Positions 1-6,982 of a DNA stretch of 9,469 bases are shown here, piece after piece. Positions within the stretch are counted from its first letter, which is position 1, and each line of letters opens with the position of its first letter. The position numbers and the translations under genes are program-made. This DNA is from Pseudobdellovibrio sp. (GTDB lineage: Bacteria; Bdellovibrionota; Bdellovibrionia; Bdellovibrionales; Bdellovibrionaceae): contig JANWIU010000076.1 of NCBI GenBank assembly GCA_025449725.1, positions 1-9,469 of the forward strand, given 5' to 3'. The notes under the pieces were generated by a model. It was not told the origin of the DNA. It saw only the letters and a list, made by a program, of their open reading frames with translations, and made no database searches.

Positions 1-1906
1 CTGTGAAAGTGGTTTTACCGTGACGGCGTTTTTTATCCACTAAATGCACGAAGAAGTCAGCTTTATTGGATTCATAAGTAGTTGATCCCACTGTCATCGC
101 AACCAGATCGACTTCCGGAACCTTTTTAATAATACTTTCGATATTTTTAGCAAAAGCCTGAGTGCCTTCTAATGAAGTACCGACCGGTAATTCTGCAGTT
201 ACAGAGAACTCTCCTAAATCATTTGGTGGAACGAATGTTTTAGAAATAAATTTTCCCATGAAGACTGAAACAAAAAAGAAAACAAATGCCGAAATCAAAA
301 CGGTTTTTCGGTGATTAACAGTCCAGCGAAGAACTCTTTCATAAAATTCTTCCAGGCCGTGCTGAGCGCGGTCAAAGGCCTTCAGAATTCGGTCAATAAT
401 TCCATCGCCGCGAACGTGCTCTGATTTTGTAGCAAGGTAGGCAGAAAGCATCGGCGCTACCGTAAAAGCATCGAACAATGAAATCAGCATTGTAAAGACG
501 ACGGTCAGACCGAACTGCTTAAAGAACTGCCCTACCATTCCGGGAACAAACGCAATCGGACCGAATACCGCAATAACAACCAATGTGGTGGCAATAACGG
601 CCAAAGAAACCTCTTTCGTTCCTTCTAAGGCGGCGTTGATCGGATGCTTACCCATTTCTAAATGGCGGAAGATATTTTCCCGCACAACGATAGCATCATC
701 GATTAGAAGCCCAACCGCCAGCGATAGTGCAATCAACGTCATAATGTTAATAGAAAACCCCATCACGTACATGATAATGAAGCCGCCCAACAGCGAATTC
801 GGCAATGCGAGTCCGGTAATTAAAGTTGACCGTACCGAGCCAAGGAAAAAGAACACCACGATCACGCAAAGAATAATTCCAAGGAAAATACTTTCTCTTA
901 CGTCAAGAACGTTCAAACGAATCGGAATCGACGAGTCTCTTACCATGATCGCTTTTACATCTAGTTTTTTCTCGGTCAAAACCAGATTTACATTCTCAAG
1001 CTGCTTTTTGATACGATCAGCAACGGCTACGGTGTTTGAACCCGATTGCTTGTATACTTGCATGAAAAGCGCATTTTCTCCGTTAATTGAAGAAAAGCGC
1101 TGAGCCTTAACAAGACTTTCTTTTACAACAGCCAGTTCAGATAATTTAACTGAACGGTCTGACCCCATAAAATTAACGGCAACATCTTTCAGTTGGTCCA
1201 GACTATCAAATTCACCAACTGCACGCAGAACCGTTTCGTTTTGTTTATTGTCGAACTTTCCGATCGGTGTGTCTTTTGAAGTTTCGTTAATTTTGCGAGA
1301 AACCTGTACCATCGAAATTTGATGATCCTGAAGTTTCTTTTTATCAACGATGACTTGAACTTCTTTCTTCTGCCCGCCGACAATTCGGACCAAGCCCACA
1401 TCCTGCACCCGCTCCAGCAATGGTTTTACCTGCTCATTTGCAATATCGTAAAGAACTGCCGGATCCAGCTTAGAATTCAGCGCGATAGAGATAATCGGCT
1501 GATCCGCGGGATCGAACCTTCGTATCGTCGGCTCTTTAGCATCTTTTGGCAGTTTGTTTCTCACGTTGCTGATGCGGTTTCTGACTTGTTGTTCAGCCTC
1601 TTTAATATCGGTTCCCAATCTGAACTTGATGACGATAATAGCGACTGAATCATAGTTATTTGAAGAAACTGTATCAATGCCCGGAAGACTTGAAACTTCA
1701 TCTTCAATAATTTTAGAGACTTGTCTTTCAACGTCTATCGGTGAAGCACCAGGGTATATGATTTCAGCGAAGACCACCGGAAAGGTAACGTCAGGAAACT
1801 GATCCACGGGCATCTTCTTCAGAGACAGAATTCCCACCACAATCATGAGGACAACAAGACAAGTAATAAATATCGGACGCTTAATTGACAGTTCGGCTAA
1901 ATTCAT
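1..1906 (-). CDS. RND-family (HAE-1 type) multidrug efflux transporter, inner-membrane pump, 3' part missing
   Basis: This is the proton-driven inner-membrane pump of a tripartite efflux system. About 635 codons are present, and families of this type run to about 1,030 residues, so the second half lies beyond the left edge. Visible parts: a first membrane helix near residues 10-28, a long periplasmic porter region (about 35-330) with the typical 'MPVDQFPDV' and 'YPGASP' segments, then membrane helices near 338-356, 362-383, 386-407, 434-455, 467-490 and 533-552, followed by the start of the second periplasmic region. Helix 4 holds GLLIDDAIVVREN with the Asp pair D403/D404, the proton-relay signature of HAE-1 pumps; heavy-metal RND pumps normally have a single Asp here. 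The start at 1906 is supported by GGAG (1913-1916), 6 nt upstream and lying inside the last codons of the channel gene. It is third in the tetR operon. The substrate cannot be read from the sequence. Confidence 0.95.
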   Translation of the reverse strand, partial: MNLAELSIKRPIFITCLVVLMIVVGILSLKKMPVDQFPDVTFPVVFAEIIYPGASPIDVERQVSKIIEDEVSSLPGIDTVSSNNYDSVAIIVIKFRLGTDIKEAEQQVRNRISNVRNKLPKDAKEPTIRRFDPADQPIISIALNSKLDPAVLYDIANEQVKPLLERVQDVGLVRIVGGQKKEVQVIVDKKKLQDHQISMVQVSRKINETSKDTPIGKFDNKQNETVLRAVGEFDSLDQLKDVAVNFMGSDRSVKLSELAVVKESLVKAQRFSSINGENALFMQVYKQSGSNTVAVADRIKKQLENVNLVLTEKKLDVKAIMVRDSSIPIRLNVLDVRESIFLGIILCVIVVFFFLGSVRSTLITGLALPNSLLGGFIIMYVMGFSINIMTLIALSLAVGLLIDDAIVVRENIFRHLEMGKHPINAALEGTKEVSLAVIATTLVVIAVFGPIAFVPGMVGQFFKQFGLTVVFTMLISLFDAFTVAPMLSAYLATKSEHVRGDGIIDRILKAFDRAQHGLEEFYERVLRWTVNHRKTVLISAFVFFFVSVFMGKFISKTFVPPNDLGEFSVTAELPVGTSLEGTQAFAKNIESIIKKVPEVDLVAMTVGSTTYESNKADFFVHLVDKKRRHGKTTFT

Positions 1907-1909
1907 AAA

Positions 1910-3310
1910 TTACTCCGTAATATCCGTAAATAGTAATGATGACGCTTCCAGTTTTCTAAGACCCGATTTTGCTTTTAAATAGTTAACTTGCGCTTCAGCA
2001 GAATCGGTCTCTGCCGTTACAACATTAAACGTGATCGTGCGGCCTTTATTAAGCCGGATTTGTTCCTGCTTTGAACGCTCGCTTTGAATTTGCGCCAATT
2101 TTTCAAGAGTTAAAACATTTTGTTTGGTCACTTCGTATCTGCGTAAGTAATCCTGCCATGCATTCTTACCGACAATCGCTTCCTGTTCAGCACGGTATTT
2201 TGCAGCGAGAGCCGCTTTATCCGCAGAAGATTTTTGTGCGCTGACAGCATCAGATCCAAACATCCACGAAAGATTCAATCCGACGTAAGTGACCGGTCGG
2301 TCATCTTTCGAAATGTTACTTTGCATAGTGGCATAGTCGACATCATAAGAGGTTGTATAATACTTTCCGGTCAACGATAGATCCGGTCGTAAAGTGTCTC
2401 GCACTTCATCAGAAACATCTTGTTTAATTTTTGCTTCCAATTGGGTTAAGTAATTTTGAATCCGGATCATGTTCGGCTTTTTAGAAAGATCTGTCACATA
2501 AGGACGGGAATCAGTCAGTGAAGATGAAAACTCAGGTACTGGATCACTGGACGTTAAATCCAGATTTTCTCTAATGACAGTGCCTTTGCTTTCCAGATCA
2601 TCCTTGGCGTTTGCCAGTTCTACTTCTCTGGTGCTGACCAAGGCTTTGATCTGCAACAAATCACTTTGATCAGCGATACCGTTGTAAACACGGTTTGAAG
2701 ACCATGATTGAAGTTTTTTTGCACGTTCAAGATTCGCTTGTTTTAATTTTACATTTTCCTGTGCCACTAAGTAATCCCAGTAATCTGATTCAATCTGGAT
2801 AAGGGCCGCCCTCCGTTTCAAATCACTGCTCATCTTTTCAAGACGTGCTGTTAATGATTCGCGGTCTTGTCTTAAGCGTGTAGCACGCCCGAAGGAATCC
2901 TTCCATAAGGATTGAGTAAGGCTGATTCCCAGGCGTCCTGTTGAATAGCCGGTATCACCCGGAGTCAGCGGCTGGTCATAATCGTACTTATATGTTTCAC
3001 CGGTTAATGCCAAAGTTGTTCCGGTTGAAAACTTTTTTGAAAGACCTAACGCTGTTGCTGTGGTTGTGCGTTTATTTGCCAGGAACATAAGGAGGGGCAA
3101 AGATTTATCGGTTTGCACATAGTAACTTCCTGTCAGCACCGGCGACAGCGCCAGGTCCCCCGCTACTTGCTTATCTTCAGCAGCTTCGACATCTATTTCG
3201 TAAGATCTGATATTCTTGTTCTTAATTTTAACCTGATTAAGATATTCGTCTATCGTCATGGCATTGACGGATGTGGTTACAAGGGCAGTTAACAATATCA
3301 GAACTTTCAT
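1910..3310 (-). CDS. TolC-family outer-membrane efflux channel protein
   Basis: This is the outer-membrane exit duct of an efflux system, 466 residues. The N-terminus MKVLILLTALVTTSVNA is a signal peptide with a likely cut after Ala17. There is no lipobox Cys, so it is not a lipid-anchored OprM/NodT type. The mature part shows the OEP layout: two long helical coiled-coil blocks rich in Lys/Glu/Gln/Ala (roughly residues 140-250 and 350-455), each associated with Tyr/Ser/Thr-rich strand segments, such as 'TGRLGISLTQSLW' and 'TYVGLNLSWMFG'. Near the end, 'VTAETDSAEAQVNYLKAKSGL' is the usual C-terminal OEP pattern. The reading frame is open upstream to 3385, but the signal peptide and AGGAG 7 nt before the ATG at 3310 fix that start. 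The ATG overlaps the tetR stop (ATGA), and the pump gene begins 3 nt after its stop, so the three are probably one operon. Confidence 0.93.
   Translation of the reverse strand: MKVLILLTALVTTSVNAMTIDEYLNQVKIKNKNIRSYEIDVEAAEDKQVAGDLALSPVLTGSYYVQTDKSLPLLMFLANKRTTTATALGLSKKFSTGTTLALTGETYKYDYDQPLTPGDTGYSTGRLGISLTQSLWKDSFGRATRLRQDRESLTARLEKMSSDLKRRAALIQIESDYWDYLVAQENVKLKQANLERAKKLQSWSSNRVYNGIADQSDLLQIKALVSTREVELANAKDDLESKGTVIRENLDLTSSDPVPEFSSSLTDSRPYVTDLSKKPNMIRIQNYLTQLEAKIKQDVSDEVRDTLRPDLSLTGKYYTTSYDVDYATMQSNISKDDRPVTYVGLNLSWMFGSDAVSAQKSSADKAALAAKYRAEQEAIVGKNAWQDYLRRYEVTKQNVLTLEKLAQIQSERSKQEQIRLNKGRTITFNVVTAETDSAEAQVNYLKAKSGLRKLEASSLLFTDITE
1913..1916 (-). promoter_or_regulatory. Shine-Dalgarno site of the RND pump gene
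   Basis: GGAG lies 6 nt before the pump ATG at 1906 and is formed by the last sense codons (ACG GAG) of the channel gene. Ribosomes finishing the channel would end directly on the pump's initiation site, which supports coupled synthesis. Confidence 0.75.
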
Positions 3311-3951
3311 TGGAGCACTCCTGTTAAATATATACTGATAATCTGATTTCTGAGAGCAACGGGATCTTTCAAAATGTTTTCGCAATCGCGGGTCAGCGGA
3401 AGGTCACAGTCTTTCATGTTGAAACTTCCGCAAATGGCTTCCATCAACGTCATAAAAAAGAAAGGCCCGCTGATCTCTTTTTTTACAAAGCCCTTTTCCT
3501 GCCCGGTTTCAAACAAGCGATAAAATCTTTGAATAAGTGGATACAAAATTTCTATATGGGTTTCTCTGGCGTATGGAAACCCGGCGAGCTTTTCGCGCGC
3601 AATTATTTTTGCCATTTCAGGATTGTGCCATTGGCTCTGAATCATATGGTCAACCATGCGGCTCATGTCTTCGATGAAAAGTTCACGGGTCAACGGCTGC
3701 TTATCAAACTGCTCAACGGTGTCTTTTACGTTTTCCAAAATTTTAAGCGCATGATTACGGATGCACTCTTTATAAAGACCTTCTTTACCGCCGAAGTAAT
3801 AGGAAATTAAAGACACATTTACATCCGAATGCTTCGCGATTTCACGCGTGCTGCATTTATCAATTCCGAGTTTCGCGAACAATTTCGTCGCTGCACCCAC
3901 GATACTGAATCTTGAATCTGCTTTAACATCTTTAATGGCTGACATGTTCAT
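3307..3951 (-). CDS. TetR/AcrR-family transcriptional regulator, likely repressor of the efflux operon
   Basis: This is a 214-residue one-domain-plus-sensor regulator. The N-terminal DNA-binding domain is clear: a helix 'RFSIVGAATKLFAKLGID' (14-31), then the helix-turn-helix 'STREIAKHSDVNVSLISYYF' (34-53), followed by the family hallmark GGKEGLY (54-60). The rest (about 70-214) is helical and variable, as expected for the ligand-binding and dimer domain; I cannot name the ligand. I chose ATG 3951 because AAGAGA (3960-3965) lies 8 nt upstream. ATG 3945 is also possible, and the upstream in-frame ATG at 3996 would run through a perfect palindrome and has no good ribosome site. The gene heads the operon with the channel and pump genes, the usual place for an autoregulating local repressor. 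Candidate operators lie in the 220 bp upstream. Confidence 0.93.
   Translation of the reverse strand: MNMSAIKDVKADSRFSIVGAATKLFAKLGIDKCSTREIAKHSDVNVSLISYYFGGKEGLYKECIRNHALKILENVKDTVEQFDKQPLTRELFIEDMSRMVDHMIQSQWHNPEMAKIIAREKLAGFPYARETHIEILYPLIQRFYRLFETGQEKGFVKKEISGPFFFMTLMEAICGSFNMKDCDLPLTRDCENILKDPVALRNQIISIYLTGVLQ
3318..3322 (-). promoter_or_regulatory. Shine-Dalgarno site of the TolC-family gene
   Basis: AGGAG sits on the minus strand 7 nt before the ATG at 3310, inside the 3' end of tetR. It decides the channel start against the longer open frame to 3385 and supports translational coupling through the ATGA overlap. Confidence 0.8.
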
Positions 3952-3991
3952 CAAGCTAATCTCTTTTAAATTTGCTGTCCATGAAAAATTG

Positions 3992-4005
3992 ATCAAACGT
4001 TTGAT
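3992..4005. promoter_or_regulatory. Perfect 14-bp palindrome, candidate TetR operator 1
   Basis: ATCAAACGTTTGAT is identical to its reverse complement. It lies 41 bp upstream of the tetR start codon, in the region where its promoter or 5' leader must be. Local repressors of this family commonly bind such palindromes near their own promoter. It shares the CAAAC/GTTTG half-site with two further inverted repeats in the same intergenic region. The palindrome is seen directly; its role as an operator is inferred. Confidence 0.5.
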
Positions 4006-4053
4006 TTTAATACAAATGCTTGAAAGTACTGTGTTTTTAGAGTTCTTATTCTA

Positions 4054-4071
4054 CAAACTATTTTAAGTTTG
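4054..4071. promoter_or_regulatory. Inverted repeat CAAACT-N6-AGTTTG, candidate operator 2
   Basis: Six-base perfect arms (4054-4059 and 4066-4071) flank a 6-nt AT spacer. On the minus strand the repeat directly precedes TAGAAT (4053-4048), a fair -10 hexamer for tetR, so a bound repressor would sit between -10 and -35. No convincing -35 hexamer is visible at the expected distance. Repressor binding here is inferred from the shared half-site. Confidence 0.4.
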
Positions 4072-4095
4072 CTCGAGGATCATGCGCTGTTTTTA

Positions 4096-4118
4096 CAAAC
4101 ATCAAATCCAAATGTTTG
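4096..4118. promoter_or_regulatory. Inverted repeat CAAACAT-N9-ATGTTTG, candidate operator 3
   Basis: Seven-base perfect arms (4096-4102 and 4112-4118) are separated by 9 nt. The right arm overlaps a possible -35 (TTGCTA, 4116-4121) for the rightward methyltransferase gene. The arms contain the same CAAAC half-site as the other two repeats, but the wider spacing makes it a weaker match to a single dimer site. Confidence 0.35.
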
Positions 4119-4144
4119 CTAAGACCACAGTCCTTCTTTATGTT
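4116..4144 (+). promoter_or_regulatory. Possible promoter of the methyltransferase gene
   Basis: TTGCTA (4116-4121) and TATGTT (4139-4144) are 17 bp apart, and each matches the sigma-70 consensus at four of six bases. They would give a leader of about 20 nt before the ATG at 4173. The match is moderate and was read by eye. Confidence 0.25.
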
Positions 4145-4172
4145 ATCGACCTTACAAACCTTTGGGAGATAT

Positions 4173-4982
4173 ATGATTGAAATCAAACCGGGACAATCTG
4201 TAGAGCTGTTAAAAGAGCTGCATATTCTGACTGCCGACGGGAAGATGAATCAGGACAGCCGAAGAAAATTGAAACAGGTCTATCACCTTTTTCACTTCAT
4301 CGAGAAGCTTCTATTAGACGTTGATAAGAATTCCGAAACCTTAAATCTGGTCGATCATGGTGCAGGAAAATCCTACCTGGGGTTTATTCTTTACGATTTA
4401 TTTTTTAAAAAGCTGGAAGATAAAGGCCACGTTTACGGAATTGAGACCCGGAGTGAACTGATCGAAAAGTCAAAATCACTTCAGAAGAAACTGGGTTTCG
4501 ACCGTATGACTTTTATCAATACCAGCGTTGATCAGGCTCGTAGCCTCAGCGTTATCCCTGCCGAAGTCGATATAGTGACGGCTTTACATGCGTGCGACAC
4601 CGCTACCGATGATGCAATAAGCTTCGCATTCGAGAGAAACGCAAAATGTATTGTATTAATTCCCTGTTGCCAGGCAGAGGTGGCTCAATTTCTTCGCCAA
4701 AACAAAAAGTTTTCGTTGAGCTCTCCGCAGGTCGAACTCTTCAGGCATGCTATTCACACGCGTGAGTTCGGAAGCCACTTAACAAATGTTCTGAGATGCT
4801 TGCGCCTTGAAGCCCATGGCTATGATGTCACGGTGACTGAGCTTGTAGGCTTCGAACACTCGATGAAGAACGAACTGATCATCGCAACTAAAACAGGTAA
4901 GCCTCAAAAAAAATCCGCCGAGCGTATTGAGGCACTACTCGGCGAATTTAAGATTCAGGAATTAATGGAACGTTTCAGCTAG
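4173..4982 (+). CDS. Class I SAM-dependent methyltransferase, Methyltransf_32-like
   Basis: A 269-residue predicted cytoplasmic methyltransferase. Motif I is 'VDHGAGKSYL' (60-69), a glycine-rich SAM loop with D61. The acidic residue after strand 2 is E91 (YGIETRSEL). The segment 'ALHACDTATDDA' (137-148) and 'IPCCQAE' (163-169) are the features that I associate with the Methyltransf_32 family, which includes METTL25- and TRM13-like eukaryotic relatives. No (N/D)PPY-type motif of N6-adenine or amino methylases is seen. The substrate is unknown; an RNA substrate would fit the relatives but is inference. GGGAG (4164-4168) lies 4 nt before the ATG at 4173, a short but usable spacing; in-frame starts at 4116 (TTG) and 4140 (ATG) lack a better site. 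It is divergent from tetR and ends 3 bp from the convergent peptidase gene. Confidence 0.85.
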   Translation: MIEIKPGQSVELLKELHILTADGKMNQDSRRKLKQVYHLFHFIEKLLLDVDKNSETLNLVDHGAGKSYLGFILYDLFFKKLEDKGHVYGIETRSELIEKSKSLQKKLGFDRMTFINTSVDQARSLSVIPAEVDIVTALHACDTATDDAISFAFERNAKCIVLIPCCQAEVAQFLRQNKKFSLSSPQVELFRHAIHTREFGSHLTNVLRCLRLEAHGYDVTVTELVGFEHSMKNELIIATKTGKPQKKSAERIEALLGEFKIQELMERFS

Positions 4983-4985
4983 CTA

Positions 4986-6971
4986 TTAGTTAGCTTGGCT
5001 GACGGTCGTCGCTTGGTCCTTTAAATGCTTTTTCAGGAATTCAATCGTGTGACCGATTTCAAGAACCTGGTTTTCTTTTTTTGCAGAACCATGACCCTCA
5101 TCTGCAAACACTATCAACTGACTTTCGATTTTATTTTTCTTAAGAGTCTCCTGAATCTGCAACGCCTCCCCTACCGGAACGCGCGGATCATTGGCACCTT
5201 GTACGATCATCAATGGAGATTTCACTTTATTCACGTAAGTAATCGGAGAAAGTCTCAGCAAAGACTCTTTGTCTTTTTCAGGATCACCGTACTCAGAAAT
5301 ACGAAGAATTCTTCTGTAAGGAGCCGTGTTCATAAGGAAAGAATACAAGTTGCTCATACCCACTAAAGCAACACCGGCATCATAAGCACCGGCAAACTTT
5401 GTCATCGCTACAAGAGTCGAATAACCGCCGTAGCTCCATCCCATTACGCCGATCTTTGGAACTTGTCCGTCACCGGACTTCCAATTGTTTTTAATCCAGA
5501 TTGAAGCGTCTTCGATATCCGTAATTACATTTTCACGTTTCGGGCCGTTGTCTATATCAATCCATTTTTTGCCGTAACCGTCGCTGCCGCGAACATTTGG
5601 TTCAACAAAAATAAAACCTTCATCAACAAAAGCTTGCGCCATCGTGCTGAAGCCAGGCTCGCTTTGCCCTTCCGGTCCACCGTGAAAGTGAACAACAACA
5701 GGACAATTCGGGCGGTTTTTAGCATTCAATTCACAGCCGGCAGGAAACCGTACGAACATTGGAATTTTGACTTTGTCACGAGTGTCATAGGTCATTAGTT
5801 CCGAAACAACAAACTTATTTAGATCAACTTCAGGAGCCGATGGCAAAGTCCACTGAGTTGTTTGACCACTTTGCCAGTTGTAAGTGTACGCCAGGCGCGG
5901 TGCTTTTGAAGTGACAATCCCAAGTATTGTCACTTGTCCGTCCCGTGTTGTAGTTCCTGTAAAAATATGATCAGGCTTCACTTTGCCCAGCGGAAGTTTA
6001 GGTGAAGGCATGTGCTTTAAGGTACGGGCATCCATAACCAAAAAGTCTGAGTAACCATCTCGGTTTATGCTGTAGACCAGGCGCTTTTTCGGGTGATCCA
6101 GTCCAAAACCTGAAATTTCATAATTGATATCTTTAGAAACCTTCTTTAATTCTTTACCTTTTAAGTGGTAAAGCGTTTTAAAGTCTGTGGTTTTATTAGA
6201 AAGCACGAAATACTCACCCTCTTTAGGAGCGTAAGCCACATCGTACTCTTCACTTTCGCCCTGGCCGATGACGTGAGTCAGCTTTTTAGTTGCAACATCA
6301 TAATCGTGATATTCATTTTGCTTGGCACCGAAGTATCTCACCATTAACAGTTTTTTACCGTCATTGCGTTGGTCGGCAACATACCACAAGCCCTCTGTGG
6401 GCTCGTAAATGGGCTCGATTTTTTTATCTGCCAAAGTCATTTTATATACCGTATATAAATCCGGTTTTTTATCATTTGCAGAAATATAAATTGTTGAAGA
6501 ATCATCAGAGATAAATGCCAGGCTGGATTGAACTTTAGATTTTCTGAAAAGCTCTTCAATGAAGCCAGTCTTCAAATCCAGTTTGAACAGACCCGGGTTC
6601 TCTTGCCCGTTAAGATCTTTTGAAATAATTAAAAACTTTCCATTTGGCGCCACAGCACTGATAGTTACGGCATCCTGACCACTGGTTAACTGAACCGGAA
6701 ACGACTTAGGACCGTCAATCTTCCACACCTGGGAAATACCGGTCACCCGCCAAGTAAAGTACAAAGTCTTTTTGTCCGGTGACAAAATTCCCATTCCGGG
6801 GCTTGTCACATCAAACATTTTTTTAAGTTTGTTAGCCATTACCGGGTCAAGTGCACCAGGAGCATACTTTTTAAGAGTTTCTGCAGAAACACTGTCCGCT
6901 CCGTGACCTTGATACTGAGCCATAGTTGTCAGAGACAAAAACAAAACTGCAATCGATAAAATCACTTTCAT
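4986..6971 (-). CDS. Secreted S9-family (prolyl oligopeptidase-like) serine peptidase
   Basis: A 661-residue peptidase predicted to act in the periplasm or outside the cell. MKVILSIAVLFLSLTTMA is a signal peptide. Residues about 55-370 form repeating beta-rich segments (for example 'GILSPDKKTLYFTW' and 'AVAPNGKFLIISKD'), the beta-propeller that restricts access in this family. The alpha/beta-hydrolase domain covers about 385-655. The nucleophile is S513 in GWSYGG, the oxyanion-loop motif is HGGPEG (430-435), the acid is D595 in GANDPRVP and the base is H627 in EGHG, so the triad is complete. C413 and C423 could form a disulphide. Members cleave peptides after Pro or release N-terminal acyl or dipeptide units; the exact specificity cannot be read here. 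AGGGGA stands 5 nt before the ATG. It follows the S1-domain gene by 11 nt and probably shares its transcript. Confidence 0.95.
   Translation of the reverse strand: MKVILSIAVLFLSLTTMAQYQGHGADSVSAETLKKYAPGALDPVMANKLKKMFDVTSPGMGILSPDKKTLYFTWRVTGISQVWKIDGPKSFPVQLTSGQDAVTISAVAPNGKFLIISKDLNGQENPGLFKLDLKTGFIEELFRKSKVQSSLAFISDDSSTIYISANDKKPDLYTVYKMTLADKKIEPIYEPTEGLWYVADQRNDGKKLLMVRYFGAKQNEYHDYDVATKKLTHVIGQGESEEYDVAYAPKEGEYFVLSNKTTDFKTLYHLKGKELKKVSKDINYEISGFGLDHPKKRLVYSINRDGYSDFLVMDARTLKHMPSPKLPLGKVKPDHIFTGTTTRDGQVTILGIVTSKAPRLAYTYNWQSGQTTQWTLPSAPEVDLNKFVVSELMTYDTRDKVKIPMFVRFPAGCELNAKNRPNCPVVVHFHGGPEGQSEPGFSTMAQAFVDEGFIFVEPNVRGSDGYGKKWIDIDNGPKRENVITDIEDASIWIKNNWKSGDGQVPKIGVMGWSYGGYSTLVAMTKFAGAYDAGVALVGMSNLYSFLMNTAPYRRILRISEYGDPEKDKESLLRLSPITYVNKVKSPLMIVQGANDPRVPVGEALQIQETLKKNKIESQLIVFADEGHGSAKKENQVLEIGHTIEFLKKHLKDQATTVSQAN
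5909..5935. repeat. Perfect 10-bp inverted repeat with 7-nt loop inside the S9 peptidase gene
   Basis: AAGTGACAAT (5909-5918) pairs exactly with ATTGTCACTT (5926-5935). On the coding strand it spans codons for VTILGIVT in the propeller region. No T-run follows on either strand, so it is not a typical terminator. Its function is unknown and it may be chance. Confidence 0.6.
6441..6459. repeat. Perfect 19-bp odd-centred AT palindrome inside the S9 peptidase gene
   Basis: TTTATATACCGTATATAAA has 9-bp arms around a single C at 6450. It encodes LYTVYK in the propeller on the minus strand. It could form a cruciform or an operator-like site, but the Tyr/Lys codon choice alone could also create it. 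Confidence 0.6.
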
Positions 6972-6982
6972 AAATTCCCCTA

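Noticed and set aside
585..1103. Open frame of 172 codons on the plus strand.
   Set aside because: It is the antisense shadow of the RND pump gene, with Ser/Thr/Arg-rich composition and no domain pattern.
3311..3385. Longer N-terminus for the TolC-family protein, starting at 3385.
   Set aside because: It would bury the signal peptide 25 residues deep and overlap tetR further. ATG 3310 has a good AGGAG site and begins the signal peptide directly.
3952..3996. Longer N-terminus for the TetR protein, starting at 3996.
   Set aside because: It runs into the palindrome at 3992-4005, lacks a ribosome site and adds residues unlike the family. ATG 3951 is better supported.
4977..4995. Short inverted repeat at the convergent gene junction as an intrinsic terminator.
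   Set aside because: The stem is only 5 bp, AT-rich and without a T-run on either side.
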